Positions 26,633 to 35,252 are shown, counted from the first letter of the stretch. The stretch is 64,000 nt of DNA from Burkholderiaceae bacterium (GCA_919902775.1 CAKKRJ010000008.1:62001-126000), one strand, 5' to 3'. A program made the numbers and translations. Notes: generated by a model from the letters alone, not told the origin.

Positions 26633-27238
26633 TCAGTGCGGCCAAGTTTGTGCCAGAGACTTCATGCCCCGGATCAGCATCTCGACCGAGATGGACACCA
26701 GGATCAGGCCCATCAAGCGCTCGAAGGCCGAGACCACGCGCAAGCCCACCATCCGCTGCAAGCGTTCGGCCAGCAGCAGCACCACGGCGCAGACCGCCAT
26801 GGTCACGCTCAGGGCGGCCACCCATTCCAGCCGGCGCTCGGGGGCCTGACTGACCAGCAGCAACACGGTGGCCATGGCCGAGGGGCCGGCCAAGGCCGGG
26901 ATGGCCAGGGGCACGATCAAGGGTTCGGCTTCAGGCATGGGAGAGTCTTGCGCTGGGGGTGGAAAGACCATGCGCAGTGCAATCAGGAACAGCACCACCG
27001 CACCGCCAATTTGCAAGGACACGTCCGACAGGTTCATCGCCTTCAGGAACGATTGCCCCACAAACATGAAGGCCAGCAGCAGGCCAAACGCGATCAGCAC
27101 TTCGCGCACGATGACGCGGGCACGCCGCTCTGGCGGCACTGCCCGCAAGCTGCTCACAAAAAGCGGGACGTTGCCCAGCGGGTCGGTGATCAGCAACAAC
27201 AAGATGGTGGCCGAAGCAAAGCTGTGTTCCATGGCCAT
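26633..27238 (-). CDS. MarC-family membrane protein
   Basis: 201 residues, six predicted membrane segments, with LLLITDPLGNVPLFVSSLR at the N-terminus and LIVPLAIPALAGPSAMATVLLL, both diagnostic of MarC/YhgN. Function unproven; the original link to multiple antibiotic resistance was withdrawn for the family. Its ATG shares one base with the stop of the upstream VOC gene (TGATG), so the two are translationally coupled. Confidence 0.85.
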   Translation of the reverse strand: MAMEHSFASATILLLLITDPLGNVPLFVSSLRAVPPERRARVIVREVLIAFGLLLAFMFVGQSFLKAMNLSDVSLQIGGAVVLFLIALRMVFPPPAQDSPMPEAEPLIVPLAIPALAGPSAMATVLLLVSQAPERRLEWVAALSVTMAVCAVVLLLAERLQRMVGLRVVSAFERLMGLILVSISVEMLIRGMKSLAQTWPH

Positions 27239-27651
27239 CAGCGCGCGTAAAGCGTGTCCAGGCTGGCAAAGCCCTTCACTTCAATCGGGTTGCCAAACGG
27301 GTCCATGAAGAACATGGTCCATTGCTCGCCCGCTTGCCCTGCAAAGCGCAGATGGGGCTCGAGCACAAAGGCCATGCCCGCGGCTTGCAGGCGGTCGGCC
27401 AGGGCCCGCCAGTCGTCTTTTTGCAAAACCAGACCAAAGTGCGGCATGGGCACCAAGTGGTCGCCCACATGGCCGGTGAGGCTGGTCTTGAACGGCTCGC
27501 CCAGGTGCAGGGAGAGCTGGTGAGAAAAGAAGTCAAAGTCCACCCAGGTGTCGGTGGAGCGGCCTTCTTGGCAACCGAGCAGGCCGCCATAAAAGCGACG
27601 CGCCTCTTGGAGGTCGGTGACGTGAAAAGCAAAATGAAAAAGGCTGCGCAT
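27238..27651 (-). CDS. VOC-family protein
   Basis: 137 residues: LFHFAFHVTDLQEARRFYGGLLGCQEG at the N-terminus and FFMDPFGNPIEVKGF at the C-terminus, typical of dioxygenase/glyoxalase-fold proteins that bind a metal by His and Glu ligands. Start 27651 (MRSLFHF) is preferred to 27663 or 27720 because it gives the normal distance to the first motif. Reaction unknown. Coupled to the MarC-family gene. Confidence 0.75.
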   Translation of the reverse strand: MRSLFHFAFHVTDLQEARRFYGGLLGCQEGRSTDTWVDFDFFSHQLSLHLGEPFKTSLTGHVGDHLVPMPHFGLVLQKDDWRALADRLQAAGMAFVLEPHLRFAGQAGEQWTMFFMDPFGNPIEVKGFASLDTLYAR

Positions 27652-27738
27652 GCCCGAAAGCATAGCAGCCGTGTCAGCCCCCGCTGCAGCCGCAAGAAGC
27701 GGTTGCCGTGGGGGTGCCAAAACGCCGTTCAGACCGAC

Positions 27739-28113
27739 TCAGACGAGTGTCGGGTCGGCGGCCATGGCGTCGAATTTTTTGAAGTATTGCTTGGCCAATG
27801 CGACCAGTTGGGCGTCCGTTGGGTGATCGGATGCGATGCTGTCAACGATGGTGTCTGCGGTCGATTTTTGGTGGGCTGTGCACCAGTCCTGGAATTCGTT
27901 GCGGGCAAGACCAGGGCCTGTCAGCAGCACTTCGCGTGTGCCGTTCAGGGCATTGGCCACATCGGCAAAAAAGGCGGCGGTGTCGCCGGTCTTGCCTTGG
28001 TGTTTGTGGTGGCTGCGCGACCGGATGCGTTGGGCTTCGACATGCGCACGGTCAAACATGACGACATGGGCTTCGTGGTGGTCCATCCAGACGACGGCGT
28101 GGAAAGTGCTCAT
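27739..28113 (-). CDS. Conserved hypothetical (so-called translational machinery protein)
   Basis: 124 residues beginning MSTFHAVVWMDHHEAHVVMFD with a histidine-rich RIRSRSHHKHQGK segment and a C-terminal AKQYFKKFDAMAA helix. It resembles a small family annotated as translational machinery protein, an eRF1/archaeal-release-factor-like fold (EVLLTGPGLARNEF region). No function is established. It is followed upstream by a DksA-like gene 21 bases away on the same strand, so both may be one operon. Confidence 0.6.
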   Translation of the reverse strand: MSTFHAVVWMDHHEAHVVMFDRAHVEAQRIRSRSHHKHQGKTGDTAAFFADVANALNGTREVLLTGPGLARNEFQDWCTAHQKSTADTIVDSIASDHPTDAQLVALAKQYFKKFDAMAADPTLV

Positions 28114-28134
28114 AAGACTCCTTGGGTAAAAAAA

Positions 28135-28518
28135 TCAACGGTGTTGCTCGGCCAACGCCTGGCAATCGATGCAGCGCTTGGCGGTGGGGTAGGCGTTGAG
28201 CCGGGCGAGTGGGATGGTGACGCCGCAGTCGGTGCATTGACCGTAGCTGCCCGCCTGGATGCGTTCGAGTGCGGCTTCGATGTCGCCCAACTCGGCAGTT
28301 TCGAATTCGTTCATGGCGAATTCGGTTTGCCGTTCGGTCTGCAGCTGGGCGCGTGATTGGAAGCGGTTGTCAAAGTGGTCGGCCGCCATGTCGGCGCGCG
28401 AGACCACGCCGCCGCGCTCGTAGGCGATGCGCTCCAGCAACTGTGCGCGCGCCTGGATCAGCTGCGCCTTGAAAACCTCTTGCGAGGATGCTTGTGTGGC
28501 GTTGGGTGTAGTGCTCAT
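28135..28518 (-). CDS. DksA/TraR-type zinc-finger protein
   Basis: 127 residues: an N-terminal helical coiled coil and a C-terminal C4 zinc finger (CTDC ... CIDC) in YGQCTDCGVTIPLARLNAYPTAKRCIDCQ. DksA relatives enter the RNA polymerase secondary channel; this shorter form with SVxR-like acidic tip not clearly kept may be a TraR/YbiI-like member. Start 28518 (MSTTPNATQ) is preferred to 28581, whose extension is unlike the family. Confidence 0.8.
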   Translation of the reverse strand: MSTTPNATQASSQEVFKAQLIQARAQLLERIAYERGGVVSRADMAADHFDNRFQSRAQLQTERQTEFAMNEFETAELGDIEAALERIQAGSYGQCTDCGVTIPLARLNAYPTAKRCIDCQALAEQHR

Positions 28519-28569
28519 GGTTTCATCATGGCACTGCCTTGGGGGGCTGGCGTTGATGCAAGTCAACGG

Positions 28570-28650
28570 GCATTCGCGCACGGGGGCGCGCTCACACAGC
28601 GCTCGGTTTTTTGTGGGAGGCCGCCTCTGCGGCCGAAGGCTGTTTTTTTC
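28570..28650. repeat. Repeat B, full composite copy (B6)
   Basis: Left half GCATTCGCGCACGGGGGCGC followed by GCTCACACA, right half TTGTGGGAGGCCGCCTCTGC followed by GGCCGAAGGCTGTTTTTTTC. The T-run at the end could help it act as a terminator for rightward transcripts. Confidence 0.75.
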
Positions 28651-28753
28651 AGTTAATGCTGCCGTGTGTGATCAGCGCCAGGCGTTTGACCTGCATCAAC
28701 CGGAAGGCGTGGCGAGCGGCCCGGGCGGCCTTCCCTTGGACCGCATCACCTGG

Positions 28754-28801
28754 GCATCAGGCTCTGTGTCAGGCCCTGCATCAGGCCTTGGATCGGGCCC
28801 G
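28754..28801. repeat. 12-bp tandem repeat at the end of the GST gene
   Basis: Four units: GCATCAGGCTCT, GTGTCAGGCCCT, GCATCAGGCCTT, GGATCGGGCCCG. The GST stop codon (28781-28783) lies in the third unit and further in-frame stops occur in the other units, so the gene's end was shaped by local duplication. Confidence 0.6.
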
Positions 28802-29431
28802 TGCCAGCATCAGCTCGGTGTTGACTTTGCGCTCGGCGTTGACCTGTTGCAGGGTGGGGCGTTCGTTCATGCGCTTGAGGTAATCGCGCACCGGCAAGTC
28901 GGCCAGAAAGTCGCGCCCGTAAACAATTTTGGTGGCGCTCGAGACCAGCGGCAAATGCACCACCGCCGCGCAGTCGGCCAGCGTCAGGCTGTCGCCGAAC
29001 AGGTAGGGATTGAATTGGGCCAGTTGGGCCAAGGCGGCCACGTTTTTTTCGAGCTGAATGGCGGTTTTTTCTTTCGCGCCGTCGCTGATCTTGCCACCAA
29101 AAAAGGCCTGGGGGTACAGGTTGCGGGCCACCAGTTCCAGATGCAATTCCAGAAAAGTCACCAGCTCGCGCACCTTGGCCGCTGCAAACGGGTCGGCGGG
29201 CAGCAAGGGGTGCTGTGGGTACTGCTGTTCGATGTACTCCATGATCACGCCCGACTCGCACAGCGGGCCTTGCGCGGTCTTGATGTAGGGCACTTTGCCC
29301 AAGGGGCTGGCTGCGGCATCGGTCTGCCCCAGCCAGGCCAGCTCTTCGGTGAAGGGCACCCCTTTTTCGAGCAGGGCGAATTTCACCTTGTTGTAGTAGT
29401 TGCTGGCGGCAAAGCCACAGAGTGTGAGCAT
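28781..29431 (-). CDS. Glutathione S-transferase family protein
   Basis: 216 residues with an N-terminal thioredoxin-like domain (LTLCGFAASNYYNKVKFALLEKGVPF, LGKVPYIKTAQGPLCESGVIMEYIE, the cis-Pro and Glu-Ser glutathione contacts) and a C-terminal helical domain (FGDSLTLADCAAVVHLPL). Start 29431 (MLTLCGF) is the natural GST start. Substrate unknown. It lies 20 bases from the stop of an ABC ATPase gene upstream on the same strand. Confidence 0.85.
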   Translation of the reverse strand: MLTLCGFAASNYYNKVKFALLEKGVPFTEELAWLGQTDAAASPLGKVPYIKTAQGPLCESGVIMEYIEQQYPQHPLLPADPFAAAKVRELVTFLELHLELVARNLYPQAFFGGKISDGAKEKTAIQLEKNVAALAQLAQFNPYLFGDSLTLADCAAVVHLPLVSSATKIVYGRDFLADLPVRDYLKRMNERPTLQQVNAERKVNTELMLARARSKA

Positions 29432-29451
29432 GGTGCGTTCCTCAGTCGGGA

Positions 29452-30183
29452 TCAGTGGCGTGTCAAGTGCAAGAAGGCGGCTTGCACGCTGGTCTGTTGG
29501 GTGTCGGACAACAGGTCGGTCACGCGACCTGCGTGGCGCATGATACCTTTGTGTAACACCACCACACGGTCGGCTTGCTCCACCTCTTCGACCAGGTGCG
29601 TGGCCCACAGCGTGGCGACACCTTGTTCGCGTTGCAGGTCATGCACCGCTTGCAGCAACTGCATCCGCGAGGCCGGGTCCAGGCCCACGGTGGCCTCGTC
29701 CATCAAAAGCACGGCAGGACGGTGCAGCAAGGCGCGCACCAGCTCGATCTTGCGCCGATTGCCGCCGGACAGGGTTCGGCAAGGCTGGTTCAGGTGGGCC
29801 ATCAGACCCAGGCGTTCCAGACCGGCATGGATGCGGTCATTGGCCACCGCGCGAGGCAGGCCGTGCAGGTCGGTGTGAAAGCGCAGGTTGGTCTGCACAC
29901 TCAAGTCCAGGTCCAGTGCCGGTTGCTGAAACACCACGCCCAGGTGGGCCAGTGCCCTGGGGGCCGCTGTGCGCAAGTCGTGGCCCATGATGTGGATGCT
30001 GCCGCTGTCGGGTGTAAACAGGCCGGTCAGCAATTGCATCAGGGTGGACTTGCCCGCGCCGTTGGGCCCCAGCAGGGCCACCCGTTCGCCCGGGACCAGG
30101 CTCAGGTTCAGGCCAGCCAAGGCCACATGGCCCTGGTACGCCTTGTTCAGGGATTGCGCTTGCAGGGGCAGGGCGGTGGGCAT
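29452..30183 (-). CDS. ABC transporter ATPase, PQQ-dehydrogenase associated
   Basis: 243 residues with Walker A LLGPNGAGKST, Q-loop VVFQQPALD, signature LSGGNRRK, Walker B AVLLMDEATVGLD and switch ATHLVEE. It resembles the ATPases of the PQQ-dependent alcohol dehydrogenase ABC systems. The matching permease (33571-34434) and binding protein (32405-33589) are 2-4 kb away on the other strand, separated by a Bug-type gene. The start 30183 lies 23 bases after that gene's stop, so these two leftward genes may be cotranscribed. Confidence 0.8.
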   Translation of the reverse strand: MPTALPLQAQSLNKAYQGHVALAGLNLSLVPGERVALLGPNGAGKSTLMQLLTGLFTPDSGSIHIMGHDLRTAAPRALAHLGVVFQQPALDLDLSVQTNLRFHTDLHGLPRAVANDRIHAGLERLGLMAHLNQPCRTLSGGNRRKIELVRALLHRPAVLLMDEATVGLDPASRMQLLQAVHDLQREQGVATLWATHLVEEVEQADRVVVLHKGIMRHAGRVTDLLSDTQQTSVQAAFLHLTRH

Positions 30184-30206
30184 GGGGGCTTTCGTGGGGC
30201 GGTGGC

Positions 30207-31205
30207 TTACTCGGCCAGCAGTTTCATGCGTTGCAGCAGCTTGCGCTCGCGCTGGCTGCTCTGGACCAGCATCTGGTGGTAGGCGGTGCTGTCCAGGTAG
30301 CTGGCCTCCTGGTCGTAGCGCTGCAGCTCGGCCAGGTGGCGCGGACTGAACATGGCGGCCTTGAAGGCGTCGTGCAGCAGGGCCAGCACGGCAGGCGGTG
30401 TGCCTGCCGGAGCCGCCAAGCCCCAGGGCGAGTGGTAAACCGCTTGGGCAAATCCCAACTCCTTCATGGTGGGCACCTGCGGCCAGCGCGCACTGCGCTG
30501 TTCGCTGAACACGGCCAGCAGGCGCAGCTTGCCTTGTTCGACCCAAGGGGCAAAGCCGGTCGAGTTCATGCCGGCCATGATGTTGCCGCTGGCCAGGGCC
30601 AGCATCTGGTCGGTGGTGCCCTTGAAGGGCACATGCGTGTACAGGATGTTTTGGGCGCCCAGCAGGTCTTCCATCGCCAGGTGGGGGGTGGAGCCCATGC
30701 CGGTGGAACCCAGCATGAGTTCACTGGGATGTGTGCGGGCCCATTCCAGCAGGTCTTGCACTTTTTGCCAGGGGCTTTGGGTGGGCACCAACAGGCCAAA
30801 GGTGGTGCCCGAAATCTGGAGGATGGCACTCAGATCGGTCAGCGGGTCCCAGGGCACTTTGTTCATCAACGCATGGCGCAGCACCGGCAAGGGCAGTTGG
30901 CCAATGGTGTGGCCGTCGGGCGTGGCGGCCTTGAGCAGTGGGGCCACCATCGTGCCCGCAGCGCCCGGGCGGTTGATCACCACCACCGGTTGTCCCAGCC
31001 GGTGCCCCGCCTCTTCGGCCAGCACCCGGATGCTCAGGTCGGTGCCGCCGCCTGCAGGCCAGGGCACGATGAGTTGGATCGGCTTTTGGGGCCAGCCGTT
31101 CTGGGCCCGCGCCCACAGGGGCAAGGCCGACAGGCCGAGGGCCGCGGTGTGTTTCAACCATTGGCGGCGTGCCAGCGAGGGGGTGGGTTTTCGCAAGGAC
31201 ATCAT
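30207..31205 (-). CDS. Bug-type (tripartite tricarboxylate transporter) binding protein
   Basis: 332 residues: a twin-arginine-like signal (SLARRQWLKHTAALGLSALPLWARAQ) and the Bug/TctC fold with PIQLIVPWPAGGGTDLSIRVLAE, VVINRPGAAGTM and STGMGSTPHLAMEDLLG. These periplasmic proteins capture carboxylates; many act without dedicated membrane partners. No TctA/TctB genes are present. It is divergent from the YVTN propeller gene and lies upstream of the ABC ATPase. Confidence 0.82.
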   Translation of the reverse strand: MMSLRKPTPSLARRQWLKHTAALGLSALPLWARAQNGWPQKPIQLIVPWPAGGGTDLSIRVLAEEAGHRLGQPVVVINRPGAAGTMVAPLLKAATPDGHTIGQLPLPVLRHALMNKVPWDPLTDLSAILQISGTTFGLLVPTQSPWQKVQDLLEWARTHPSELMLGSTGMGSTPHLAMEDLLGAQNILYTHVPFKGTTDQMLALASGNIMAGMNSTGFAPWVEQGKLRLLAVFSEQRSARWPQVPTMKELGFAQAVYHSPWGLAAPAGTPPAVLALLHDAFKAAMFSPRHLAELQRYDQEASYLDSTAYHQMLVQSSQRERKLLQRMKLLAE

Positions 31206-31315
31206 GCAAGGCTGGTTAGCAAAATGCACGCCAGCGCCGGTCTGGCATGGGGGCTGCTGTTTGTATTGCGGTGTGCCCATGCGTCCAGGTGGTGGTGTGG
31301 TGGCGCTTGGGTGCA

Positions 31316-31330
31316 GGCACAGCTCTTGCA
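31316..31330 (+). promoter_or_regulatory. Sigma-54 promoter of the propeller/ABC/SoxYZ-like operon
   Basis: AGGCACAGCTCTTGC has the GG and GC dinucleotides at the exact -24/-12 spacing and matches the TGGCACG-N4-TTGC consensus except at positions 1 and 7. It lies 70 bases before the start of the propeller gene, with an activator-site motif just downstream. Confidence 0.65.
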
Positions 31331-31355
31331 AAAATGAAAGCAGGGTGGGTGGACT

Positions 31356-31374
31356 GTGTCAAAACGGAACACTC
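31356..31374. promoter_or_regulatory. Activator-site motif (UAS-like) in the propeller gene leader
   Basis: TGTGTCAAAACGGAACACT fits the motif TGTSTC-N7-AACAC shared with the two sites in the acoR-like/pedF gap. It is downstream of the sigma-54 element; enhancer sites can work from there. Confidence 0.5.
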
Positions 31375-31400
31375 GCCATGCCACTCAGGAGAACGGACCG

Positions 31401-32408
31401 ATGCAATCAAAAAAATCGCCACTGCCAAATGTTCAAGCGTGGTGTGTTCAGGCGTGGCGTGTCCTGGCCATGGCGGCGGTGCTGGCGTGTGCTGGCGCAG
31501 CGCAGGCCCAGACGGTGTATGTCTCGTCCGAGAAGGACAACAAGGTGCTGGTGTTTGATGCGGCGGGCAAGCTCCTGTCCAAGATCGAGGTGTGCAAGCG
31601 CCCTCGCCACATGCTGTTCAGTCCAGACCGGTCGAAGATCTATGTCTGCTGCGGCGACAGCAACCAACTGGGCGTGGTGGACCGCGCCAGCGGCAAGATG
31701 GTCGACACCGTGCCCTTGGCCGACAGCCCTGAAATTTTTGACCTGAGCCCGGACGGCAAGGTGGCCTATGTGTCCAGCGAAGACGACGGTGTGCTGGCGG
31801 CGGTCGATCTGACGACCCGCAAACCGCTTTTCCAGATCAAGACCGGTGGCGAACCCGAAGGCGTGTTGGTCACGCGGGACGGCAAATTTGCCTATGTCAC
31901 GTCCGAAGAAGCCAATGTGGTTCACCTGATCGATCTGGTCAGCAAGAAAATCGTCAAGGACATCCAGGTTGGCAACCGCCCGCGCCGCTTTGCCGCCTCG
32001 CCCGATGGGCGTGAAATCTGGGTCAGCAATGAACTGAGCGCCAGTGTGTCCGTCATTGACACGGCCACGCAGGCGGTCAAAGGCCGTGTCCTTTTTCAGA
32101 TTCAGGGCATGCGGGCCAGTGACATCACCCCGGTGGGCGTGGTCATGACACGCGATGGCAAGACCGCCTGGGTCAGCCTGGGCCGTGCCAACCATGTGGC
32201 CGAAGTCGACGTGGCCACGCGCCAGGTCCGGCGCACCGTGCTGGCGGGCAAGCGCGCCTGGGGCCTCGCGCTGAGCCAGGATGACAAATGGCTGTACGTG
32301 ACCAACGGTTTGTCGGACGACATGACCTTGGTGGACACCCAGGCGGGCAAAGCGATCCGCACCGTGGCGGCGGGCCGTGTGCCCCACACCCCGCTGGTGG
32401 GGCCATGA
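31401..32408 (+). CDS. YVTN beta-propeller protein of PQQ alcohol dehydrogenase system
   Basis: 335 residues: signal peptide (MAAVLACAGAAQAQ) and repeated YVTN/NHL blades such as VYVSSEKDNKVLVFDAAGKLL, VAYVSSEDDGVLAAVDLTT, FAYVTSEEANVVHLIDLVS and WLYVTNGLSDDMTLVD. Such propellers are conserved next to the PQQ-linked ABC proteins; their exact role is unknown. Start 31401 has AGGAGA upstream. ATGA overlap with the next gene indicates coupling. Periplasmic. Confidence 0.85.
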   Translation: MQSKKSPLPNVQAWCVQAWRVLAMAAVLACAGAAQAQTVYVSSEKDNKVLVFDAAGKLLSKIEVCKRPRHMLFSPDRSKIYVCCGDSNQLGVVDRASGKMVDTVPLADSPEIFDLSPDGKVAYVSSEDDGVLAAVDLTTRKPLFQIKTGGEPEGVLVTRDGKFAYVTSEEANVVHLIDLVSKKIVKDIQVGNRPRRFAASPDGREIWVSNELSASVSVIDTATQAVKGRVLFQIQGMRASDITPVGVVMTRDGKTAWVSLGRANHVAEVDVATRQVRRTVLAGKRAWGLALSQDDKWLYVTNGLSDDMTLVDTQAGKAIRTVAAGRVPHTPLVGP

Positions 32409-33589
32409 TGGGCAAGTCCGGTCGCCGCATGGGGGGCGCGTTGCTCGCGTGTCTGCTTGCCGTGCCTGTGGCGCAGGCGGCCACGCACACGGTGGCGTTG
32501 GTGTCGCTGCAGGACGATCCCCGTTACCAAAGTCGCCGCCTGGAGCGCCATTACCCCGGGCATCCGGCGGGGCGGCTGTGGCACGCCACGCAACTTGGGG
32601 CGGCCGATGCCGAGGTGGGTTTGCGTGCCGCAGGCCATGCCCTCAAGGTGCTGGAGGCGACCGCCAGCAACGCCGCTGAACTGGGCAAGGTGTTGCAGCA
32701 ACTCAAAGCCCAGCGCGTGGCCTATTGGGTGTTGGATGTGCCTGAGGCCCAGTTTGCACAAGCGGTGCAGGCGGCGGGCCACAGCGCCTTGCTGTTCAAT
32801 GCCAGTGCCCCCGCGGACGTGTTGCGGGGCAGCCAGTGTGCGGCCCTGTTGTTTCACACCTACCCCAGCCAAAGCATGTTCAGCGATGCGATGGCGCAGT
32901 ACCTGGCCGCGCGTTCATGGCGCCATGCGCTGGTGTTGCAAGGCGGTGACCCAGCCGACCAACGCCAGGCTGAGGCCTGGCAACGTGCCGCCAAACGCTA
33001 TGGCATCAAGACCGTGGACACCAAGGTGTTCAAGCTCTCGGGCGATCCGCGTGAACGCGACTTGGCCAACCCCCGACTGTTGACCAATGACCGCAACCAC
33101 GATGTGGTGGCCGTGCTGGATGCCGATGGTGAATTTGCCCGAACCTTGCCCTATGCGACCCAGCAGCCGCGTCCCGTGGTGGGGGCCAATGGCCTGGTGG
33201 CCCTGGCCTGGCACCCGCAGTGGGAGCGCAACGGCGGCCCGCAGGTCAACCGCCGCTTTGGCCGTCTGGCACAACGGCCAATGGTCGGACAAGACTGGGC
33301 GGCCTGGGTGGCGGTCAAATCCGTGGCGGCGCTGGTGAGCGAACACAGCCAAGCCCCCTTGCCCGAGCAGGCGCGCCGGCTGCGCAGTGGGCAGGTGTTT
33401 GTGGATGGGGCCAAGGGGCCGCGTTTGTCGTTTCGGGCCTGGGATGGCCAGTTGCGCCAGCCGGTGTTCCTCGCGCATGTGGACGGTGTGGCCGGCACCG
33501 CCCCGTTGGACGGTGTTTTGCACCCGACCGAAGTTTTGGACACCCTGGGTGTCGATGAAAAAGAAAGCCCATGCCAAGCCAAACCCTGA
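32405..33589 (+). CDS. ABC substrate-binding protein, PQQ alcohol dehydrogenase system
   Basis: 394 residues: signal peptide (GGALLACLLAVPVAQA) and a periplasmic binding protein fold of the branched-chain amino acid/amide type (SMFSDAMAQYLAARSWRHALVLQGGDPADQRQAEAW). This type accompanies PQQ-dependent alcohol dehydrogenases (PedA-region proteins). The ligand is unknown. Overlaps the propeller gene by four bases and the permease gene by 19 bases. Confidence 0.82.
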   Translation: MMGKSGRRMGGALLACLLAVPVAQAATHTVALVSLQDDPRYQSRRLERHYPGHPAGRLWHATQLGAADAEVGLRAAGHALKVLEATASNAAELGKVLQQLKAQRVAYWVLDVPEAQFAQAVQAAGHSALLFNASAPADVLRGSQCAALLFHTYPSQSMFSDAMAQYLAARSWRHALVLQGGDPADQRQAEAWQRAAKRYGIKTVDTKVFKLSGDPRERDLANPRLLTNDRNHDVVAVLDADGEFARTLPYATQQPRPVVGANGLVALAWHPQWERNGGPQVNRRFGRLAQRPMVGQDWAAWVAVKSVAALVSEHSQAPLPEQARRLRSGQVFVDGAKGPRLSFRAWDGQLRQPVFLAHVDGVAGTAPLDGVLHPTEVLDTLGVDEKESPCQAKP

Positions 33590-34434
33590 GCGCTCCCCCT
33601 TCCCCTCAGTCCCCCCAGGCGCCTGCGGCACGGGGGCTGCACCTGCTGCGCGCCTTGCGTGCGGTGGTGGGGCGAGAAATTCACAAATTTTTGCGCCAGC
33701 CCGCGCGGCTGGCGTCGGCGCTGGTGCGGCCGCTGTTGTGGTTCGTGGTGTTTGCCACGGGTTTCCAGAATGTGTTCGGGGTGGCCATCATCCCGCCCTA
33801 CGAGACCTACATTGAATACAAGGTGTACATGCTGCCGGGGCTGCTGGGCATGATCGCGCTGTTCAACGGCATGCAAAGCTCGCTGTCGCTGGTCTATGAC
33901 CGCGAGATGGGCCTGATGCGGCTGTTGCTGACGGCGCCGCTCAACCGGGCCTGGTTGCTGGCGTTCAAGCTGCTGGCGGGCACCAGCCTGTCGGTGTTCC
34001 AGATGGTGGTTTTTCTGATGGTGGCTTGGGCGCTGGGGGTGGATGTGTTGCCCCTGCATGCCTTGCAGGCCTTGCCCGCGATGGTGCTGGCGGCGGTGTT
34101 GATGGCTTCTATGGGGTTGGTGCTGTCGGTGTACGTGCGCCAGTTGGAAAACTTTGCCGGGGCGATGAACTTCGTGATCTTTCCGATGTTTTTCATCAGC
34201 TCGGCTTTGTACCCCTTGTGGAAGTTTGAAGAAGCCGGGGCCGCATGGCTTTACCGGCTGGCGCAGTGGAACCCGTTCACCCAGGCGGTGGAGACCCTGC
34301 GCTTTGCATTGCATGGACAGACGTATGGATTGGGCTGGGCAGTGGGCACGGTGTGCACGCTGCTCTTTTTTGCGCTGGCCGTGCGTGGCTATGACCCGCA
34401 ACGCGGCTGGATGCGCCAGCGCGGCGCAGCCTGA
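33571..34434 (+). CDS. ABC-2 type permease, PedC-like
   Basis: 287 residues with six membrane segments of the ABC-2 fold: LLWFVVFATGFQNVFG, YKVYMLPGLLGMIALFNGMQSSLSLVYDREMGLMRLLLTAPL, NFVIFPMFFISSALYPLWKF. It resembles the permease of phenylethanol/ethanol PQQ systems (PedC). The start overlaps the binding protein gene by 19 bases. Its ATPase is probably the one at 29452-30183. Confidence 0.85.
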   Translation: MPSQTLSAPPSPQSPQAPAARGLHLLRALRAVVGREIHKFLRQPARLASALVRPLLWFVVFATGFQNVFGVAIIPPYETYIEYKVYMLPGLLGMIALFNGMQSSLSLVYDREMGLMRLLLTAPLNRAWLLAFKLLAGTSLSVFQMVVFLMVAWALGVDVLPLHALQALPAMVLAAVLMASMGLVLSVYVRQLENFAGAMNFVIFPMFFISSALYPLWKFEEAGAAWLYRLAQWNPFTQAVETLRFALHGQTYGLGWAVGTVCTLLFFALAVRGYDPQRGWMRQRGAA

Positions 34435-34451
34435 AGCGAATGGAGACGGAC

Positions 34452-35252
34452 ATGCACACAGACTGGACACGGCGTCAGGTTCTTGCGGGCTTGGGCGCGT
34501 TGGCTGCAGCGCCTGCCTGGGCGCAGTCGGCCGACCCGACCGGGGGCGATCCCTTGGGGTCGATGCAGTGGCCGGTGCTGCAGAAGAAACACATCGGTGC
34601 GGCACCCTGGCAGTTCAGCGATGGCATCGCGGTCAAAGGGCCCGAATTCGCTGAAGACGCGATGAATGTGCCGATTTTTGTCGACGCCCGGGCCTTGGCG
34701 CGTTCGGCCGGACCGATCGCGCTGATCCGGTTGGTGGCCGACCGCAATCCGATCCAGCACATCCTGGACTTTGAGCCGCTGGCTTGCTGGCCGGTGCTGG
34801 CTTTTCGCTTTCGCATGGAACAGGGGTCGCCGGTGCGGGCCCTGGTGCGCACCCGCGATGGCCGCTGGTATGTGGGCCAGACCTGGGTGAATGCCGCAGG
34901 TGGCGGCTGCACCGTGCCCGGCCTCACGCGGGCCGATGGTTCTTGGAGTCGCACGCTTGGGCAGGTACAGGGGCGTGTCTTTCGCAACGTGATCGAGGGC
35001 GGCACACGTTTGCGCTTGCGCGTGATGCACCCGATGGACACCGGGCTGGTGGCGGGTATTCCGGCCTTTCACCTGGAGCAATTGGTTTTGCGCGATGCCC
35101 GGGATCAGACCCTCTGGCGTTTGAACTTGCACGAGCCGGTCTCGGAAAACCCGCTGTTGACCCTGGAGCTGGGCGACACCGTGCACGGGCCCTGGCAGCT
35201 GACAGGGCGGGACAACAATGGCAACCGCATTGACGCGCAGGTGAGCGCATGA
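34452..35252 (+). CDS. Quinoprotein dehydrogenase-associated SoxYZ-like carrier
   Basis: 266 residues: Tat-type signal (TRRQVLAGLGALAAAPAWAQS), a SoxY-like N-terminal half (PIFVDARALARSAGPIALIRLVADRNP, GGGCTVPGL near the SoxY C-terminal cysteine site) and a SoxZ-like C-terminal half (RLRVMHPMDTGL, ... GTDNNGN-like end). Such fused carriers are found with quinoprotein dehydrogenases and zinc metallohydrolases and may carry a bound intermediate. ATG 34452 is preferred to 34440 because GGAG precedes it. ATGA overlap with the next gene. Confidence 0.82.
   Translation: MHTDWTRRQVLAGLGALAAAPAWAQSADPTGGDPLGSMQWPVLQKKHIGAAPWQFSDGIAVKGPEFAEDAMNVPIFVDARALARSAGPIALIRLVADRNPIQHILDFEPLACWPVLAFRFRMEQGSPVRALVRTRDGRWYVGQTWVNAAGGGCTVPGLTRADGSWSRTLGQVQGRVFRNVIEGGTRLRLRVMHPMDTGLVAGIPAFHLEQLVLRDARDQTLWRLNLHEPVSENPLLTLELGDTVHGPWQLTGRDNNGNRIDAQVSA

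Noticed and set aside
28570-28650. Repeat B6 as a small RNA gene
   Set aside because: It has hairpins and a T-run, but the same element recurs in six other gaps without promoter signals, so a dispersed repeat is the simpler reading.
31219-31233. TGGCGTGCATTTTGC on the minus strand as a sigma-54 promoter for the Bug-type gene
   Set aside because: GG/GC spacing fits, but the expected transcript start would fall at about the start codon, leaving no leader. Not counted among the five.
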